DNA from: an uncultured Rhodanobacteraceae bacterium
GTDB taxonomy: Bacteria; Pseudomonadota; Gammaproteobacteria; Xanthomonadales; SZUA-5
Length of the DNA stretch: 64,000 nt
Direction of reading: 5' to 3'
NCBI GenBank assembly: GCA_937928755.1
Contig: CALEZI010000072.1
Span: 20,005-84,004 of the forward strand
In this document: piece after piece, positions 1-9,223 of the stretch
Numbering within the stretch: the stretch's first letter is position 1
Layout: every line of letters starts with the position of its first letter
The notes under the pieces: model-generated
What the model was told of the DNA's origin: nothing
Seen by the model: the letters and a program-made list of their open reading frames with translations, nothing else
Database searches by the model: none
Translations under genes and position numbers: made by a program

Positions 1-4
1 GACG

Positions 5-1093
5 ATGAATGCCAGCGTCGCCCAACACCTGCGCCTGCTGCCCGGCGTCCCGCTGATCGATTCGCCCTTCTTCGAATCCATCTGCGCCTCCGGCCACTTC
101 ACGCCCGAGGAAGAGCGCATCGCCCGCAGCCTCCATCGCGATGGCTACGCGATCCTGGAGTACCCGGACAAGCAGATCCTGGCGCGCGCGTTACGCATCC
201 GCAATTCGCTTGCGCCGCGGTTCGCCGCCGCGCTTGCCGGGGGCGATCGCTACACCGGTCGCCTGATGCCGCCGCGTTTCCAGGACGCCTGGGACATCGA
301 TGCCGACGTCGCGGCCATCGCCACCGAGCCGGCCATGCTGGCGCTGCTGACGAAACTCTACGGACGCGCCGCCTTTCCGTTCCAGACGCTGAACTTCGAG
401 CGCGGATCGCAGCAGCATGTGCACACCGATGCCGTGCATTTCAACTCGTGGCCGCAGGGCTTCATGTGCGGCGTCTGGGTGGCGCTCGAAGACGTCACTG
501 CGGACAACGGCCCGCTGCTGTATTGCCCCGGCAGCCATCGTTGGGCGATCTACGACAACGAGCAGACCATGGCCACGCCTGCGGACCGGAATCGCCCCGC
601 GTCGCAAGCCGCCTTTCACGATCTCTGGAACGCGTTGATCGCCGATCGCAACGCGACGCCGACCCGCTTCCTGCCGCGTGCCGGTCAGGCGCTGATCTGG
701 GCGGCCAACCTGCTGCACGGCGGCGCACCGATCGTCGACCCGCAGGCGACGCGCTGGTCGCAGGTCACGCATTACTACTTCGACAACTGCGCGTACTACC
801 GACCGATGGCTACCCAGCTCCTGTGTGGAGCTGCCGCTTTCATCGAGCCGAGAAACCTGAGTTCGGGCGCAGCGGTCGTGCCGACCTTCGCCGGCGAAGC
901 TCTCGATGCAGAATTCGTGCGCGAATGCCGGCGCCGGGCGCAGGACCGCGACGAACGGCAACTGACATCGCTGCCCGTCGATTTCGACCCGGATCGCTAC
1001 CTGCAGTTGAACGCCGATGTCGCCGCTGCCGGCGCGGACGCCGCCTACCACTACGCGACCCACGGCAGGCTGGAAGGACGCCGCTACCGCTGA
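5..1093 (+). CDS. Phytanoyl-CoA dioxygenase (PhyH) family protein
   Basis: A 362-residue Fe(II)/2-oxoglutarate-dependent oxygenase of the PhyH type. The metal triad is visible: an HTD motif (His140, Asp142) in the context QQHVHTDAVHF, a distal His238 in NLLHGG, and Arg250 twelve residues on, as expected for the 2-oxoglutarate carboxylate. The last 30 or so residues (DPDRYLQLNADV, then HYATHGRLEGR) are not part of the dioxygenase fold. They match a short tail that I associate from memory with glycosyltransferases and surface-polysaccharide enzymes. The substrate cannot be told. The ATG lies four bases from the window edge, so a longer N-terminus cannot be excluded. A REP element follows the stop. 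Confidence 0.85.
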   Translation: MNASVAQHLRLLPGVPLIDSPFFESICASGHFTPEEERIARSLHRDGYAILEYPDKQILARALRIRNSLAPRFAAALAGGDRYTGRLMPPRFQDAWDIDADVAAIATEPAMLALLTKLYGRAAFPFQTLNFERGSQQHVHTDAVHFNSWPQGFMCGVWVALEDVTADNGPLLYCPGSHRWAIYDNEQTMATPADRNRPASQAAFHDLWNALIADRNATPTRFLPRAGQALIWAANLLHGGAPIVDPQATRWSQVTHYYFDNCAYYRPMATQLLCGAAAFIEPRNLSSGAAVVPTFAGEALDAEFVRECRRRAQDRDERQLTSLPVDFDPDRYLQLNADVAAAGADAAYHYATHGRLEGRRYR

Positions 1094-1110
1094 CGCGCCA
1101 GCGCAAGACT

Positions 1111-1184
1111 GTGGGAGCGGGTTCAACCCGCGAGCTCTGGCTTTGCTCGGGCCGGGAGAAGCTCGCGGGCGATCCATGGCCCGC
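1111..1184. repeat. REP-type palindromic element, single copy
   Basis: It begins GTGGGAGCGGGTT, closes a hairpin with AACCCGC, and continues with a second dyad (GCGGGC, 8-base loop, GCCCGC) at 1165-1184. The first part is the same family as the six-copy array at 62531. It sits between the dioxygenase stop and the exonuclease start, the usual extragenic setting for REP sequences. Confidence 0.75.
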
Positions 1185-1235
1185 GTACACGTGTCCTTCG
1201 CGCGCGCGCCGATGCAATCGCGGCATGCTTGCAGG

Positions 1236-2237
1236 ATGAGCGAGCTGATCGAACTCCGGCCCGAAGGCTTGTACTGCGCCGCCGGCGACTTCTACATCGA
1301 CCCGTGGCGGCCGGTGGCGCGTGCGGTGATCACGCACGGCCATGCCGATCATGCGCGCGCGGGCAGCGAGCGCTATCACGCGGCGCGCGCGGGCATCGGT
1401 TTGCTCGAGTGGCGCTTGCCGGGCGCGAACTTGTGCCCACTCGACTATGGCGAAAGCGTGCGGATGGGCGCTTGTCAGGTGTCGCTGCATCCGGCGGGAC
1501 ATGTGCTCGGATCGGCGCAAGTGCGCGTGGAATGCGCAGGCGAGGTCTGGGTGGTGTCGGGCGACTACAAACGTGCGCCCGATCCCACCTGCGCGGCCTT
1601 CGAACCGCAACGCTGCGATGTGTTCATCACCGAAGCCACGTTTGCGATGCCGATCTATCGCTGGCCAACCATGGTCGAGGTGATCGCCGAACTGGACGCG
1701 TTCTGGACCGAGTGCCAGGCGCAAGGGGAAACGGCGGTACTGCTGTGTTATGCGCTGGGCAAGGCGCAGCGCGTGCTGGCCGAACTGTACGCGCAGTGTC
1801 CGCATCGTCGCGACGAGGTCGTACTGCTGCACGGAGCGATGGAAACGCCGGTGGACATCTATCGTCGCGCCGGCATTCACATGCTGAAGAGCGAGTCGCT
1901 GATCGGCAGCGGCGTCGAGTCGACCGTCGGCCGTTTGCTGATCGCGCCGCCCTCGGCGGCGGGCAGCCCTTTCATGCGCCGGGTGAAGAATCCAAAGGTG
2001 GCGTTCGCCTCAGGCTGGATGCAGGTGCGCGGCGTGCGTCGACGCGCCAGCCATGATCGCGGTTTCGTCATCTCCGACCATGCGGACTGGCCAGCGTTGA
2101 TCGGCAGCATCCGTGACAGCGGCGCGACCCGCGTGCTCGCCACCCATGGACGCACGCAGGCGCTGGTGCGTTATCTCAATGAGCAAGGTATCCGCGCCAG
2201 CGCGCTGGCAACCGAGCTTGGGGGAGAGGACACGTGA
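1236..2237 (+). CDS. Ligase-associated DNA damage response exonuclease (metallo-beta-lactamase fold)
   Basis: A 333-residue MBL-fold nuclease related to SNM1/artemis-type and CPSF-like enzymes, first gene of the exonuclease-ligase-helicase-PdeM operon. The zinc-binding HGHADH signature is at residues 34-39, close to the N-terminus as in this family. Later come a PAGHVLGSAQ block and a C-terminal SDHADW motif. The ATG at 1236 was chosen because it gives the normal family N-terminus (MSELIELRPEGLYC); the frame is open further upstream, but that part runs through the REP element. The role in double-strand-end processing is inferred from the operon. The 148-bp gap to the ligase carries a palindromic repeat. 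Confidence 0.9.
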   Translation: MSELIELRPEGLYCAAGDFYIDPWRPVARAVITHGHADHARAGSERYHAARAGIGLLEWRLPGANLCPLDYGESVRMGACQVSLHPAGHVLGSAQVRVECAGEVWVVSGDYKRAPDPTCAAFEPQRCDVFITEATFAMPIYRWPTMVEVIAELDAFWTECQAQGETAVLLCYALGKAQRVLAELYAQCPHRRDEVVLLHGAMETPVDIYRRAGIHMLKSESLIGSGVESTVGRLLIAPPSAAGSPFMRRVKNPKVAFASGWMQVRGVRRRASHDRGFVISDHADWPALIGSIRDSGATRVLATHGRTQALVRYLNEQGIRASALATELGGEDT

Positions 2238-2284
2238 ATCCAGATCGCGCTTTGCTGCTCGCTTGTTTGCGCATCGAATCCGGA

Positions 2285-2359
2285 CGTAGGTCACGTTGCC
2301 CGGAGGGCTACGTGACAGGTATCGCGATGTCACGTAGGCCTGCGGCCAACATGACCTAC
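2285..2359. repeat. Interspersed double-hairpin repeat, copy 1
   Basis: Two adjacent hairpins: GTCACGTTGCCC paired with GGGCTACGTGAC, then GTCACGTAGGCC paired with GGCCAACATGAC. The outer ends (GTAGGTCA and TGACCTAC) are also complementary, so the whole 75 bp could fold as a cruciform. Near-identical copies lie at 58934-59013 and 63881-63966. It is a BIME-like extragenic repeat between the exonuclease and ligase genes. Confidence 0.85.
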
Positions 2360-2385
2360 AAAATCGATGACTTGTCGGGTGTTAC

Positions 2386-3978
2386 TTGAAGGTCTTCGCC
2401 GAACTCTATTTCGCACTGGGCGAAACCCGCGCGCTCGGGCGCAAGCGCGAGCTGCTGGTGGATTACTTCCGCGTCGCTGCGCCCGCGGATGCGGCGTATG
2501 CGGTGTACTTTCTGCGCGGCGGTCGTTTGCGGCAGTTGTACCAGCGCCAGGAACTGCTCGATGCGCTGCTCGAAGCCAGCGCTCTGCCGCTGTGGCTGAT
2601 CGAGGACAGCTACGCGGAGGTCGGCGATCTCGCGGAAACCCTGACGCTGCTGGCGCCGGAGGCGGATGGTGCGTCCGGCGGGCAGAACCTGGCGCAGTTG
2701 GTCGAGCACGATCTGCTGCCGTTGAAGTCGATGGATGCCGCCGCGCGCCGGCGCGCGCTGATTGCGCTGTGGCGTCGTCACGGTCGGCATGAGCGCCTGC
2801 TGCTCAACAAGTTGATCACTGGCGGACTGCGCATCGGCGTCGGCGACGGGCTGTTGCATCAGGCTCTGGCGCGCGCGCTTGAGGTGCCGCTGTCGTGCAT
2901 CGCCGAACGCCTGCTCGGTGAGTTCGTGCCGACTGCAGCGGCGTACCTCAGACTGGCGGCGCCTGCGGATGCCGACACCACGCACACGCCGTTGCCGTTC
3001 TACCTCGCGAGTGCGCTGGCCGATGCAGATGTGCAAGCCACCCTCGCGGCGCTCGGCGACTGGCGCATCGAATGGAAGCTTGATGGCATCCGCGCGCAGT
3101 TGATCCGCCATGCCGGCGGCGTGCGTTTGTTCTCGCGCGGCGAGGAGTGGCTCGACGGGCGTTTTCCGGAGATCGAAGCGGCGGCGCTGGCGCTGCCGCC
3201 GGGATCGACGCTCGACGGCGAGATCGTCGCGCTGGATGGCCGCGGATCGGTGGCGCCATTCAGCGCCTTGCAGCGGCGCATCGGCAAACGCAAGCCGGGC
3301 GCTAAGCTGCTGGCCGAAATCCCGGTCGCATTGATCGCCTTCGATCTGTTGCGCGGCGGGGAAATGGATCTGCGCGAGCAGCCGTTGCGCGAGCGCGTCG
3401 ATGCGCTGCGAGCGCTGGTCGAGCCACTCGGCACAACGTCGCTCCGGATGATGCCGGGCCTGCACGCCGCGGATCACGCGGAGCTTGCGACGCGCCGCGA
3501 AGAAGCGCGCGCGCATGGCTACGAAGGCCTGATGCTCAAGCTGCTCGCAGGCCCCTACCGCAGCGGTCGCGTGCGTGGCGAGTGGTACAAGTGGAAGCTG
3601 GCGCCGCGCAGCGTCGATGCGGTGTTGATCTACGCCGGGGCCGGACACGGTAAACGCGCCAGCCTGCATTCGGACTACACACTGGCGCTGTGGTCAGGCG
3701 ACAAGCTGGTGCCGGTGGCCAAGGCCTATTCGGGGCTGAGCAACGCCGAACTGACCATCCTCGACCGCTGGATCCGCGCGCATACGCTGGAGCGCTTCGG
3801 CCCGGTGCGCGTCGTCGAGCCGCTGCAGGTGTTCGAGATCGCCTTCGAAGGCGTGAACCTGTCGAAACGCCACAAGTCCGGCGTCGCGGTGCGCTTTCCG
3901 CGCATCCTGCGCTGGCGCAGCGACAAGACCGCGCGCGACGCCGACCAGCTGGACACCTTGCTCGCGATGGCGCGATGA
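2386..3978 (+). CDS. ATP-dependent DNA ligase of the ligase-associated repair operon
   Basis: A 530-residue ATP-dependent DNA ligase that seals nicks by way of an adenylated lysine. Motif I is EWKLDGIR, with the nucleophile at Lys231. Further motifs are TLDGEIVA, the RMMPG region, GYEGLMLKLL, the WYKWK motif and a C-terminal OB domain (VEPLQVFEIAFEG, then HKSGVAVRFPRI). The N-terminal ligase domain is about 200 residues. The start is a TTG giving MKVFAELYF, which matches the family N-terminus; no nearby ATG gives it. It overlaps the helicase start by 4 bp (ATGA). It is not the replicative NAD-dependent ligase. Confidence 0.93.
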   Translation: MKVFAELYFALGETRALGRKRELLVDYFRVAAPADAAYAVYFLRGGRLRQLYQRQELLDALLEASALPLWLIEDSYAEVGDLAETLTLLAPEADGASGGQNLAQLVEHDLLPLKSMDAAARRRALIALWRRHGRHERLLLNKLITGGLRIGVGDGLLHQALARALEVPLSCIAERLLGEFVPTAAAYLRLAAPADADTTHTPLPFYLASALADADVQATLAALGDWRIEWKLDGIRAQLIRHAGGVRLFSRGEEWLDGRFPEIEAAALALPPGSTLDGEIVALDGRGSVAPFSALQRRIGKRKPGAKLLAEIPVALIAFDLLRGGEMDLREQPLRERVDALRALVEPLGTTSLRMMPGLHAADHAELATRREEARAHGYEGLMLKLLAGPYRSGRVRGEWYKWKLAPRSVDAVLIYAGAGHGKRASLHSDYTLALWSGDKLVPVAKAYSGLSNAELTILDRWIRAHTLERFGPVRVVEPLQVFEIAFEGVNLSKRHKSGVAVRFPRILRWRSDKTARDADQLDTLLAMAR

Positions 3979-6431
3979 GCGACACCGACCCGCTGCTCGC
4001 CTGGTTTGCCAAGCAGGGCTGGCAGCCGCTGACGCACCAACTCGAGGTCCACGCGGCGCAGGACGCCGGCCTGAGCGGCCTGCTGATCGCGCCGACCGGC
4101 AGTGGCAAGACGCTGGCGCTGGCCGGTGCCTGGGTGCGCCGTTTTGCCGGTCGCGCCGCGCAAATCGCCCGCAAGCGCCGCGCGCCGGCGTCGCTGAAGT
4201 GCTTGTGGATCACGCCGATGAAAGCGCTGGCGCTGGACACGCACAGTCATCTGCAGGCGCTCGCCGACGCGCTCGACAGCGGCCTGAAGTTCGAGCTGCG
4301 CAGCGGCGATTCGCTGTCCGGGGCGCGTGGGCGCGCGCGCCGCGGCGCCTGCGATGGGCTGGTGACCACGCCCGAGAGCCTGTCTCTGCTGCTGAGTTAC
4401 CCCGAAGCGCGCGAGAGCTTCGCCAACCTGGAACTGGTGGTGGTCGACGAGTGGCACGAGCTGCTCGGCAGCAAGCGCGGCGTACTGCTGGAGCTCGCCC
4501 TGGCGCGTCTGGCCGCGCTGTTGCCCAAGCTGCAGATCTGGGGCGCGTCGGCCAGCATCGGCAATCCGCAGCAGGCGCTGGCCGTGCTCTGCGCCACGCG
4601 TCCGCAAGCGCGCCTGGTCGACGCGAGATTGCGGCGCCAACTCGATTTGCGCACGCTGTTGCCGGGCCCCACCCAGCGCTTCGCCTTTGCCGGGCACCTC
4701 GGCATCGCGCAGTTACGCCAGGTGCTGGAGGAGATCGGCAAGGCTCGTTCGAGCCTGTGCTTCGTCAATGTGCGCTCGCAGGCGGAGCTCTGGTACCAGG
4801 CGCTGCTGTCGGTGTGGCCGTATGCGCCGGAGGAACTGGCGCTGCACCATGGCTCGCTGAGCATGGCGCAGCGCCAGTCGGTGGAACAGGGCTTGCGGGA
4901 GTCGCGCCTGCGCGCCGTGGTGTGTACTTCCGCGCTCGATCTCGGCGTCGACTTTCCGGGCGTCGAGCAGGTGATCCAGATCGGCAGTCCACGTGGTCTG
5001 GCGCGCCTGCTGCAACGGGCCGGGCGTTCACAGCATCGACCGCATCTGGCCAGCCGCGTGGTGATGGTGCCGACACACGCTTTCGAGTTGATCGAGTTCG
5101 CGGCGATGCAGCGCAGCGTGGAGCTTGGCGAAGTCGAGCCGCGCGCGCCGCTGGCGTTGAGCCTGGACGTGCTGATCCAGCACCTGGTCAGCGTTGCCAT
5201 CGGTTTTGGCTTCGACGCCGACGACATGTTGCGCGAGGTGCGCAGTTGCCACGCCTTCCGCGATCTCGACGACGTCGATTTCGAGCGCTGCCTGGATGTG
5301 ATCGTGCGCGGCGGCAGCGCGCTCGCCGGTTATGCCGATTTTCAGCGGGTGGTCTGCGTCGATGGCATCTACAGCGTGCAGGACCGCAGGCAGGTCGCGC
5401 GCCATCGCATGGGGATCGGCACCATCACCAGCGACGCGGCGATCGGCGTCAAGCTGCTGCGCGGCGGCAAGCTCGGCGAGGTCGAGGAGAGCTTCATTGC
5501 CCGATTGGCACCCGGCACGCGCTTTCATTTCGCCGGGCGCGCGCTGGAACTGGTGCGCGTCCACGACATGGTCGCCCAGGTGCGTATCGCCAGGGGCAAA
5601 GGCGCCACCGTGGTGCCGCGCTGGGGCGGCGGCAGCCTGCCGATCTCGGCCACCCTGGGCGCAGCATTGCGGCGCGAACTCGGCCTTGCGCCGGCCGATG
5701 CGCCCGAGCGCGTCGCTGCCGCAGCGATGCTCGCGACCCAGGCGCAGCGCTCGCGCGTTCCGCATCCGGGTCAGTTGCTGATCGAGCGCCTGACCCATCC
5801 ACGGCGCGGCGAACTGTATCTGTATCCCTTCGCGGGACGCCGTCTGCACGAAGGGCTCGGGGCGTTGATTGCGCTGCGCCTGTCGCGCCTGTCGCCGCTG
5901 TCGCTGAGCTATTCGGCCAACGACTACGGGCTGGTGCTGAACAGCAGTACTCCGGGCGCTTTCGCGAATCTCGAGAGCGAAGGCTGGCGCGCACTGTTGT
6001 CGCCGCTGAAGCTGGATGAGGATCTGGGCGCAGTCGCCAACCTGGGCGAACTGGCGCGCCGCAAGTTTCGCGAGATTGCGCGCATCGTCGGCTTCACGCC
6101 GCCGAATCTGCCCGGGCGCGCGGCGCGCAGCGTGCGTTACCTGCAAGCGAGCAGCAGCATGCTGTTCGAGGTGCTGCGCGAGCACGATCCGCAGCATGTG
6201 CTGCTGCAACTGGCGCAGCGCGAGGCGCTCGGCGCGGAACTCGATCAGGCAATGCTCGGCGAGTGCCTGGAGCGCCTCGGCAGGCAGGAACTGCTGACCG
6301 TGGATATCGATGAACTCACGCCCTTCAGTTTTCCCTTGTGGGCCGAGTACCAACGTGGCGAGGTGAGCAGCGAGGACTGGCGCACGCGCATCGAGCGTGC
6401 TGCCGCAAAGTTGGACGCCGATTGTGGATAA
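3975..6431 (+). CDS. Ligase-associated DEXH-box helicase (Lhr-like)
   Basis: An 818-residue superfamily-2 helicase of the Lhr type. Walker A is APTGSGKT (Lys45), the DEWH box is at residues 158-161, motif III is GASASIG, and motif VI is RLLQRAGRSQHRP. A long C-terminal winged-helix/Lhr-core region follows (for example RMGIGTITSD). The ATG at 3975 overlaps the ligase stop and gives the family start; the open frame further upstream lies inside the ligase gene. It should act as an ATP-driven translocase that opens DNA ends for the ligase and nucleases. Its last 8 bases overlap the proposed pdeM start, so coupled translation of the last three genes is likely. Confidence 0.93.
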   Translation: MSDTDPLLAWFAKQGWQPLTHQLEVHAAQDAGLSGLLIAPTGSGKTLALAGAWVRRFAGRAAQIARKRRAPASLKCLWITPMKALALDTHSHLQALADALDSGLKFELRSGDSLSGARGRARRGACDGLVTTPESLSLLLSYPEARESFANLELVVVDEWHELLGSKRGVLLELALARLAALLPKLQIWGASASIGNPQQALAVLCATRPQARLVDARLRRQLDLRTLLPGPTQRFAFAGHLGIAQLRQVLEEIGKARSSLCFVNVRSQAELWYQALLSVWPYAPEELALHHGSLSMAQRQSVEQGLRESRLRAVVCTSALDLGVDFPGVEQVIQIGSPRGLARLLQRAGRSQHRPHLASRVVMVPTHAFELIEFAAMQRSVELGEVEPRAPLALSLDVLIQHLVSVAIGFGFDADDMLREVRSCHAFRDLDDVDFERCLDVIVRGGSALAGYADFQRVVCVDGIYSVQDRRQVARHRMGIGTITSDAAIGVKLLRGGKLGEVEESFIARLAPGTRFHFAGRALELVRVHDMVAQVRIARGKGATVVPRWGGGSLPISATLGAALRRELGLAPADAPERVAAAAMLATQAQRSRVPHPGQLLIERLTHPRRGELYLYPFAGRRLHEGLGALIALRLSRLSPLSLSYSANDYGLVLNSSTPGAFANLESEGWRALLSPLKLDEDLGAVANLGELARRKFREIARIVGFTPPNLPGRAARSVRYLQASSSMLFEVLREHDPQHVLLQLAQREALGAELDQAMLGECLERLGRQELLTVDIDELTPFSFPLWAEYQRGEVSSEDWRTRIERAAAKLDADCG

Positions 6432-7062
6432 GCTCGCCACCACGCTCGGCGATGGCACCGCGGTGTGCCTTTACGGCGAGCGCGCGCTTGCGCTGACCGC
6501 CGAGCGTTGCCTGCTGATCGCCGACTTGCACCTGGGCAAGGAAGACCTTTTCCGCCGCAGCGGCATCAGCGTGCCGCAGGGTCCGACCGACAAGGATCTG
6601 GCGCGCCTGACCACGCTGCTCGCGCTCAGCGCGCCCGAGCGCCTGCTGGTGCTCGGCGATTTCGTGCACGGCGCGATTCACGATGCGCCCTGGCTCGCCG
6701 CGTGGCAGCGCTGGCGCGGTATGCACCGCGAATTGGCGGTCGTGGTGATCGCCGGGAATCATGATCGCCAGGTCGATGCGGCGCACATCGAGGCCTTCGA
6801 CGTCGAATGGTTACGCGGTGATGTTGAACTCGGCCCGCTGCTGCTGCGCCACGAACCGGGCGTGGACGCCGACCGCCATGTGATCGCCGGGCACCTGCAC
6901 CCAGGTCTGCGCCTGCCCGGCATCGCACGCAGCCTGCCCGCCTTTGTGCTCGGTCGCAGGAGCAGCATCCTGCCGGCGTTCGCCAGCTTCAGCGGTTGCG
7001 CGCGCGTCCCGCGAGGCGAACGCATGATCGTCTGTTGCGGCGGGGTTCTGGTGGAGGTCTAG
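6424..7062 (+). CDS. pdeM: Ligase-associated metallophosphoesterase PdeM
   Basis: A 212-residue calcineurin-like phosphoesterase, last gene of the repair operon. The metal-binding blocks appear in order: LIADLHLGK (Asp34, His36), VLGDFVHG, IAGNHD, then GHLHPG. The start is probably the GTG at 6424, overlapping the helicase stop by 8 bp. A GTG at 6397 would add nine residues with a deeper overlap. The family is described as an end-processing endonuclease/phosphoesterase working with the neighbouring ligase and helicase. The 3' end converges on the gene starting at 9223. Confidence 0.9.
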   Translation: MDKLATTLGDGTAVCLYGERALALTAERCLLIADLHLGKEDLFRRSGISVPQGPTDKDLARLTTLLALSAPERLLVLGDFVHGAIHDAPWLAAWQRWRGMHRELAVVVIAGNHDRQVDAAHIEAFDVEWLRGDVELGPLLLRHEPGVDADRHVIAGHLHPGLRLPGIARSLPAFVLGRRSSILPAFASFSGCARVPRGERMIVCCGGVLVEV

Positions 7063-7123
7063 CGGCGCGAACGAACCTGGGCAGGGAAGTACTGGCCCGG
7101 GCATTCCCGGACGCAGACAACCA

Positions 7124-9223
7124 TCACCACCCTTCGAGGCTGTCGGCGAACAGGCCTTCCTGCGGGAACTCCACGGCGCTCATCACCTCCAGTCCCCCCA
7201 GGCTGACCCACGGTCCCGTGACTGCCAGTCCGAACGCGCTCAGGCTGTTGTCCTGCGTGGACTGCGATGCCCCCCGCAGGCTGCGGTCGATGCCGGCAAT
7301 CGGGCCGTCGATCAGTGAGTAGACGAACATGCCGCTCCGCGGGCCGTGCATCACATAACCGAGGCGGCATTGGCTGAGGCAGGGGCTGCCGCCCGATGCA
7401 GGCCGCAACATCGCGCTGCGGAGCAGGCGTCCGTCGGAAGGGTCGTGGTATGCCAGCAAGCCGCTCTCGTACAAGATCGCCAATCGGTTGTCGGCATCGT
7501 CGGTGCGCACGGCCTGCGCAGGGACCTCGCCGCCCTCCAGGGGCTGTTCCCAGAGCAGTTGCCAATCACCGCCACGGAAGGCCTGCAAGCGGCTGGACGT
7601 GCTGCTGGTCCACGCCAGCAGATCCGGCACACCGTCGTCATCCAGGTCGCGAAGCGCGAGCGCGCGCGCCTGATCGGCCTGAGGAACCGGCGTGCCCACT
7701 TCGCTGCCGTCGTTGCCGTCGAGGATGCGAATGCGCGGTTGCATCGCGCCCAGTGACTCGTCGAGCACTGCCATCCACCGACAATTCGCGCCGAGGCATG
7801 GCATCTTCGCGGCCACTGCGCCCGCGAAGCGACGGTCCGGATGTGGCGACAACTGCCACAGCAAGGAACCGGTGGTGCTCGAATGCGCGCGCAGCCAATC
7901 CGGTTCCACGCTCAGCAACTCGGGGCCGGCAGACACGTGAAAGTCTGCCATTTGCCATTGCGCATAGGGGCCCGGCGCGGATTCCAGTATCACCTCATCG
8001 TGCAGCGCCAGCGTGGCCGGATCCCGAGTTCTGACGCGCGCCGCCGGAGCCGACACCGGACCGAAGTGCTCCAGCGCGAGGACATGCGGCTGGCCGGCGA
8101 ACTGAACGCTGCCAAGCGGTTGTTTGGCAAGTGCGCCCTGCTGCAGGACCTCCAATCCCTGCGGATTGCGCAACAGAATCAGGGTGGACGTGTCGCCACC
8201 GACATAGATGAAGTCCTCGTCGCCGTCGAAGTCCCAGTCGATCGCGCGAGCATGCGAAGGATTCTGCTCCCCGGGCGATGTCGCGACGGGGAAGCTGGCA
8301 ATCGTGGCCCCCGTCCGCGGATCGATGATCTGAACACCGTTACTGGCATGTATCACCAGTTCGCGTGCGTTCAGCCCGCTCCAATCGACGATGCCCAGTG
8401 GGCGCTTCGGGGGCAGGAAATTGCGCCCACCTGCGACGACCTGGCCTCCGCCATTGGGATCCACCAGGCCAATGCCAGTATCGAAATACTCCGGCAACGC
8501 AATCTCGTCGATCCCATCGCCGTCCCAGTCGGCTGCCAGTGCTACGCCAGCGGGATCGAACCAGCCACCCGCGTTGAAGGCCTCCTGCTGCAAAGTCACC
8601 GCGTCGTACAGCCGCAGCAGGTTGCCCTCGATCGTTGCCAGTTCGGCCGCAGAATCGCCGTCGAAACGCCCGGCCGCCTTGGGCAGAAACGGCAGGTGCT
8701 GCACGACCTGGAACAGCGGCTGCGGACTGCCCGGCATTGCGATCAACGCAGGTGGAACGCCACCACCGATGCCCGGAAACAGCGACTCGGAGACCCCGTC
8801 GCCGTCGTAGTCGATCAGCGTGGGGCTGCTGGCAATCGTGGGCAGCGGCAGGTTTCCGATGTACTCGCTCACCCCGGTTACGGGATCCACGGCGTAGCCA
8901 AGATATGGAAAGAGCGCGCCACCGGAGATTGCGCCGAGCAGGAAGCGGCGGTCTTGGACTACTGGACCACGGACAATGTTGAGGCCTGGTCCCGGTCCCG
9001 GGATCGGCGCCAGAGATGTCACCTTGAGTCGGCCATCGACATCGCGCCGCGCGCACATGGGCCGGTTGTCGTACAACAACCAGTCCTGGCCACAAACACT
9101 CTCGATGCCGACTCCCCAATAGCGCTCGCGCAGACCAGGGTCTGCGACCATGGCAACGACTGTGGGTTGAGCATGAAGCGGCAAGCAGAACAGGGCGAGC
9201 GGAAAGATGGACCGAGGGCGCAA
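7124..9223 (-). CDS. Exported FG-GAP/VCBS-like repeat protein
   Basis: A 699-residue secreted protein with an N-terminal signal peptide (MRPRSIFPLALFCLPLHA, cleavage near residue 18). The body is made of FG-GAP-like acidic repeats such as DYDGDGVSES, DWDGDGIDEI, DWDFDGDEDF and DLDDDGVPDL, which bind calcium in integrin-type beta-propellers. Its tail, LFADSLEGW, resembles the HADGFESVE tail of the exported protein at 46744, suggesting a shared C-terminal signal. The function is unknown; an adhesive or surface role is only an inference. It is transcribed in the same direction as the upstream peptidase, 125 bp away. Confidence 0.75.
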   Translation of the reverse strand: MRPRSIFPLALFCLPLHAQPTVVAMVADPGLRERYWGVGIESVCGQDWLLYDNRPMCARRDVDGRLKVTSLAPIPGPGPGLNIVRGPVVQDRRFLLGAISGGALFPYLGYAVDPVTGVSEYIGNLPLPTIASSPTLIDYDGDGVSESLFPGIGGGVPPALIAMPGSPQPLFQVVQHLPFLPKAAGRFDGDSAAELATIEGNLLRLYDAVTLQQEAFNAGGWFDPAGVALAADWDGDGIDEIALPEYFDTGIGLVDPNGGGQVVAGGRNFLPPKRPLGIVDWSGLNARELVIHASNGVQIIDPRTGATIASFPVATSPGEQNPSHARAIDWDFDGDEDFIYVGGDTSTLILLRNPQGLEVLQQGALAKQPLGSVQFAGQPHVLALEHFGPVSAPAARVRTRDPATLALHDEVILESAPGPYAQWQMADFHVSAGPELLSVEPDWLRAHSSTTGSLLWQLSPHPDRRFAGAVAAKMPCLGANCRWMAVLDESLGAMQPRIRILDGNDGSEVGTPVPQADQARALALRDLDDDGVPDLLAWTSSTSSRLQAFRGGDWQLLWEQPLEGGEVPAQAVRTDDADNRLAILYESGLLAYHDPSDGRLLRSAMLRPASGGSPCLSQCRLGYVMHGPRSGMFVYSLIDGPIAGIDRSLRGASQSTQDNSLSAFGLAVTGPWVSLGGLEVMSAVEFPQEGLFADSLEGW

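Noticed and set aside
191..1177. A 328-codon minus-strand frame opposite the dioxygenase
   Set aside because: It is antisense to a gene with clear catalytic motifs and has an unnatural Arg/Ala-rich composition.
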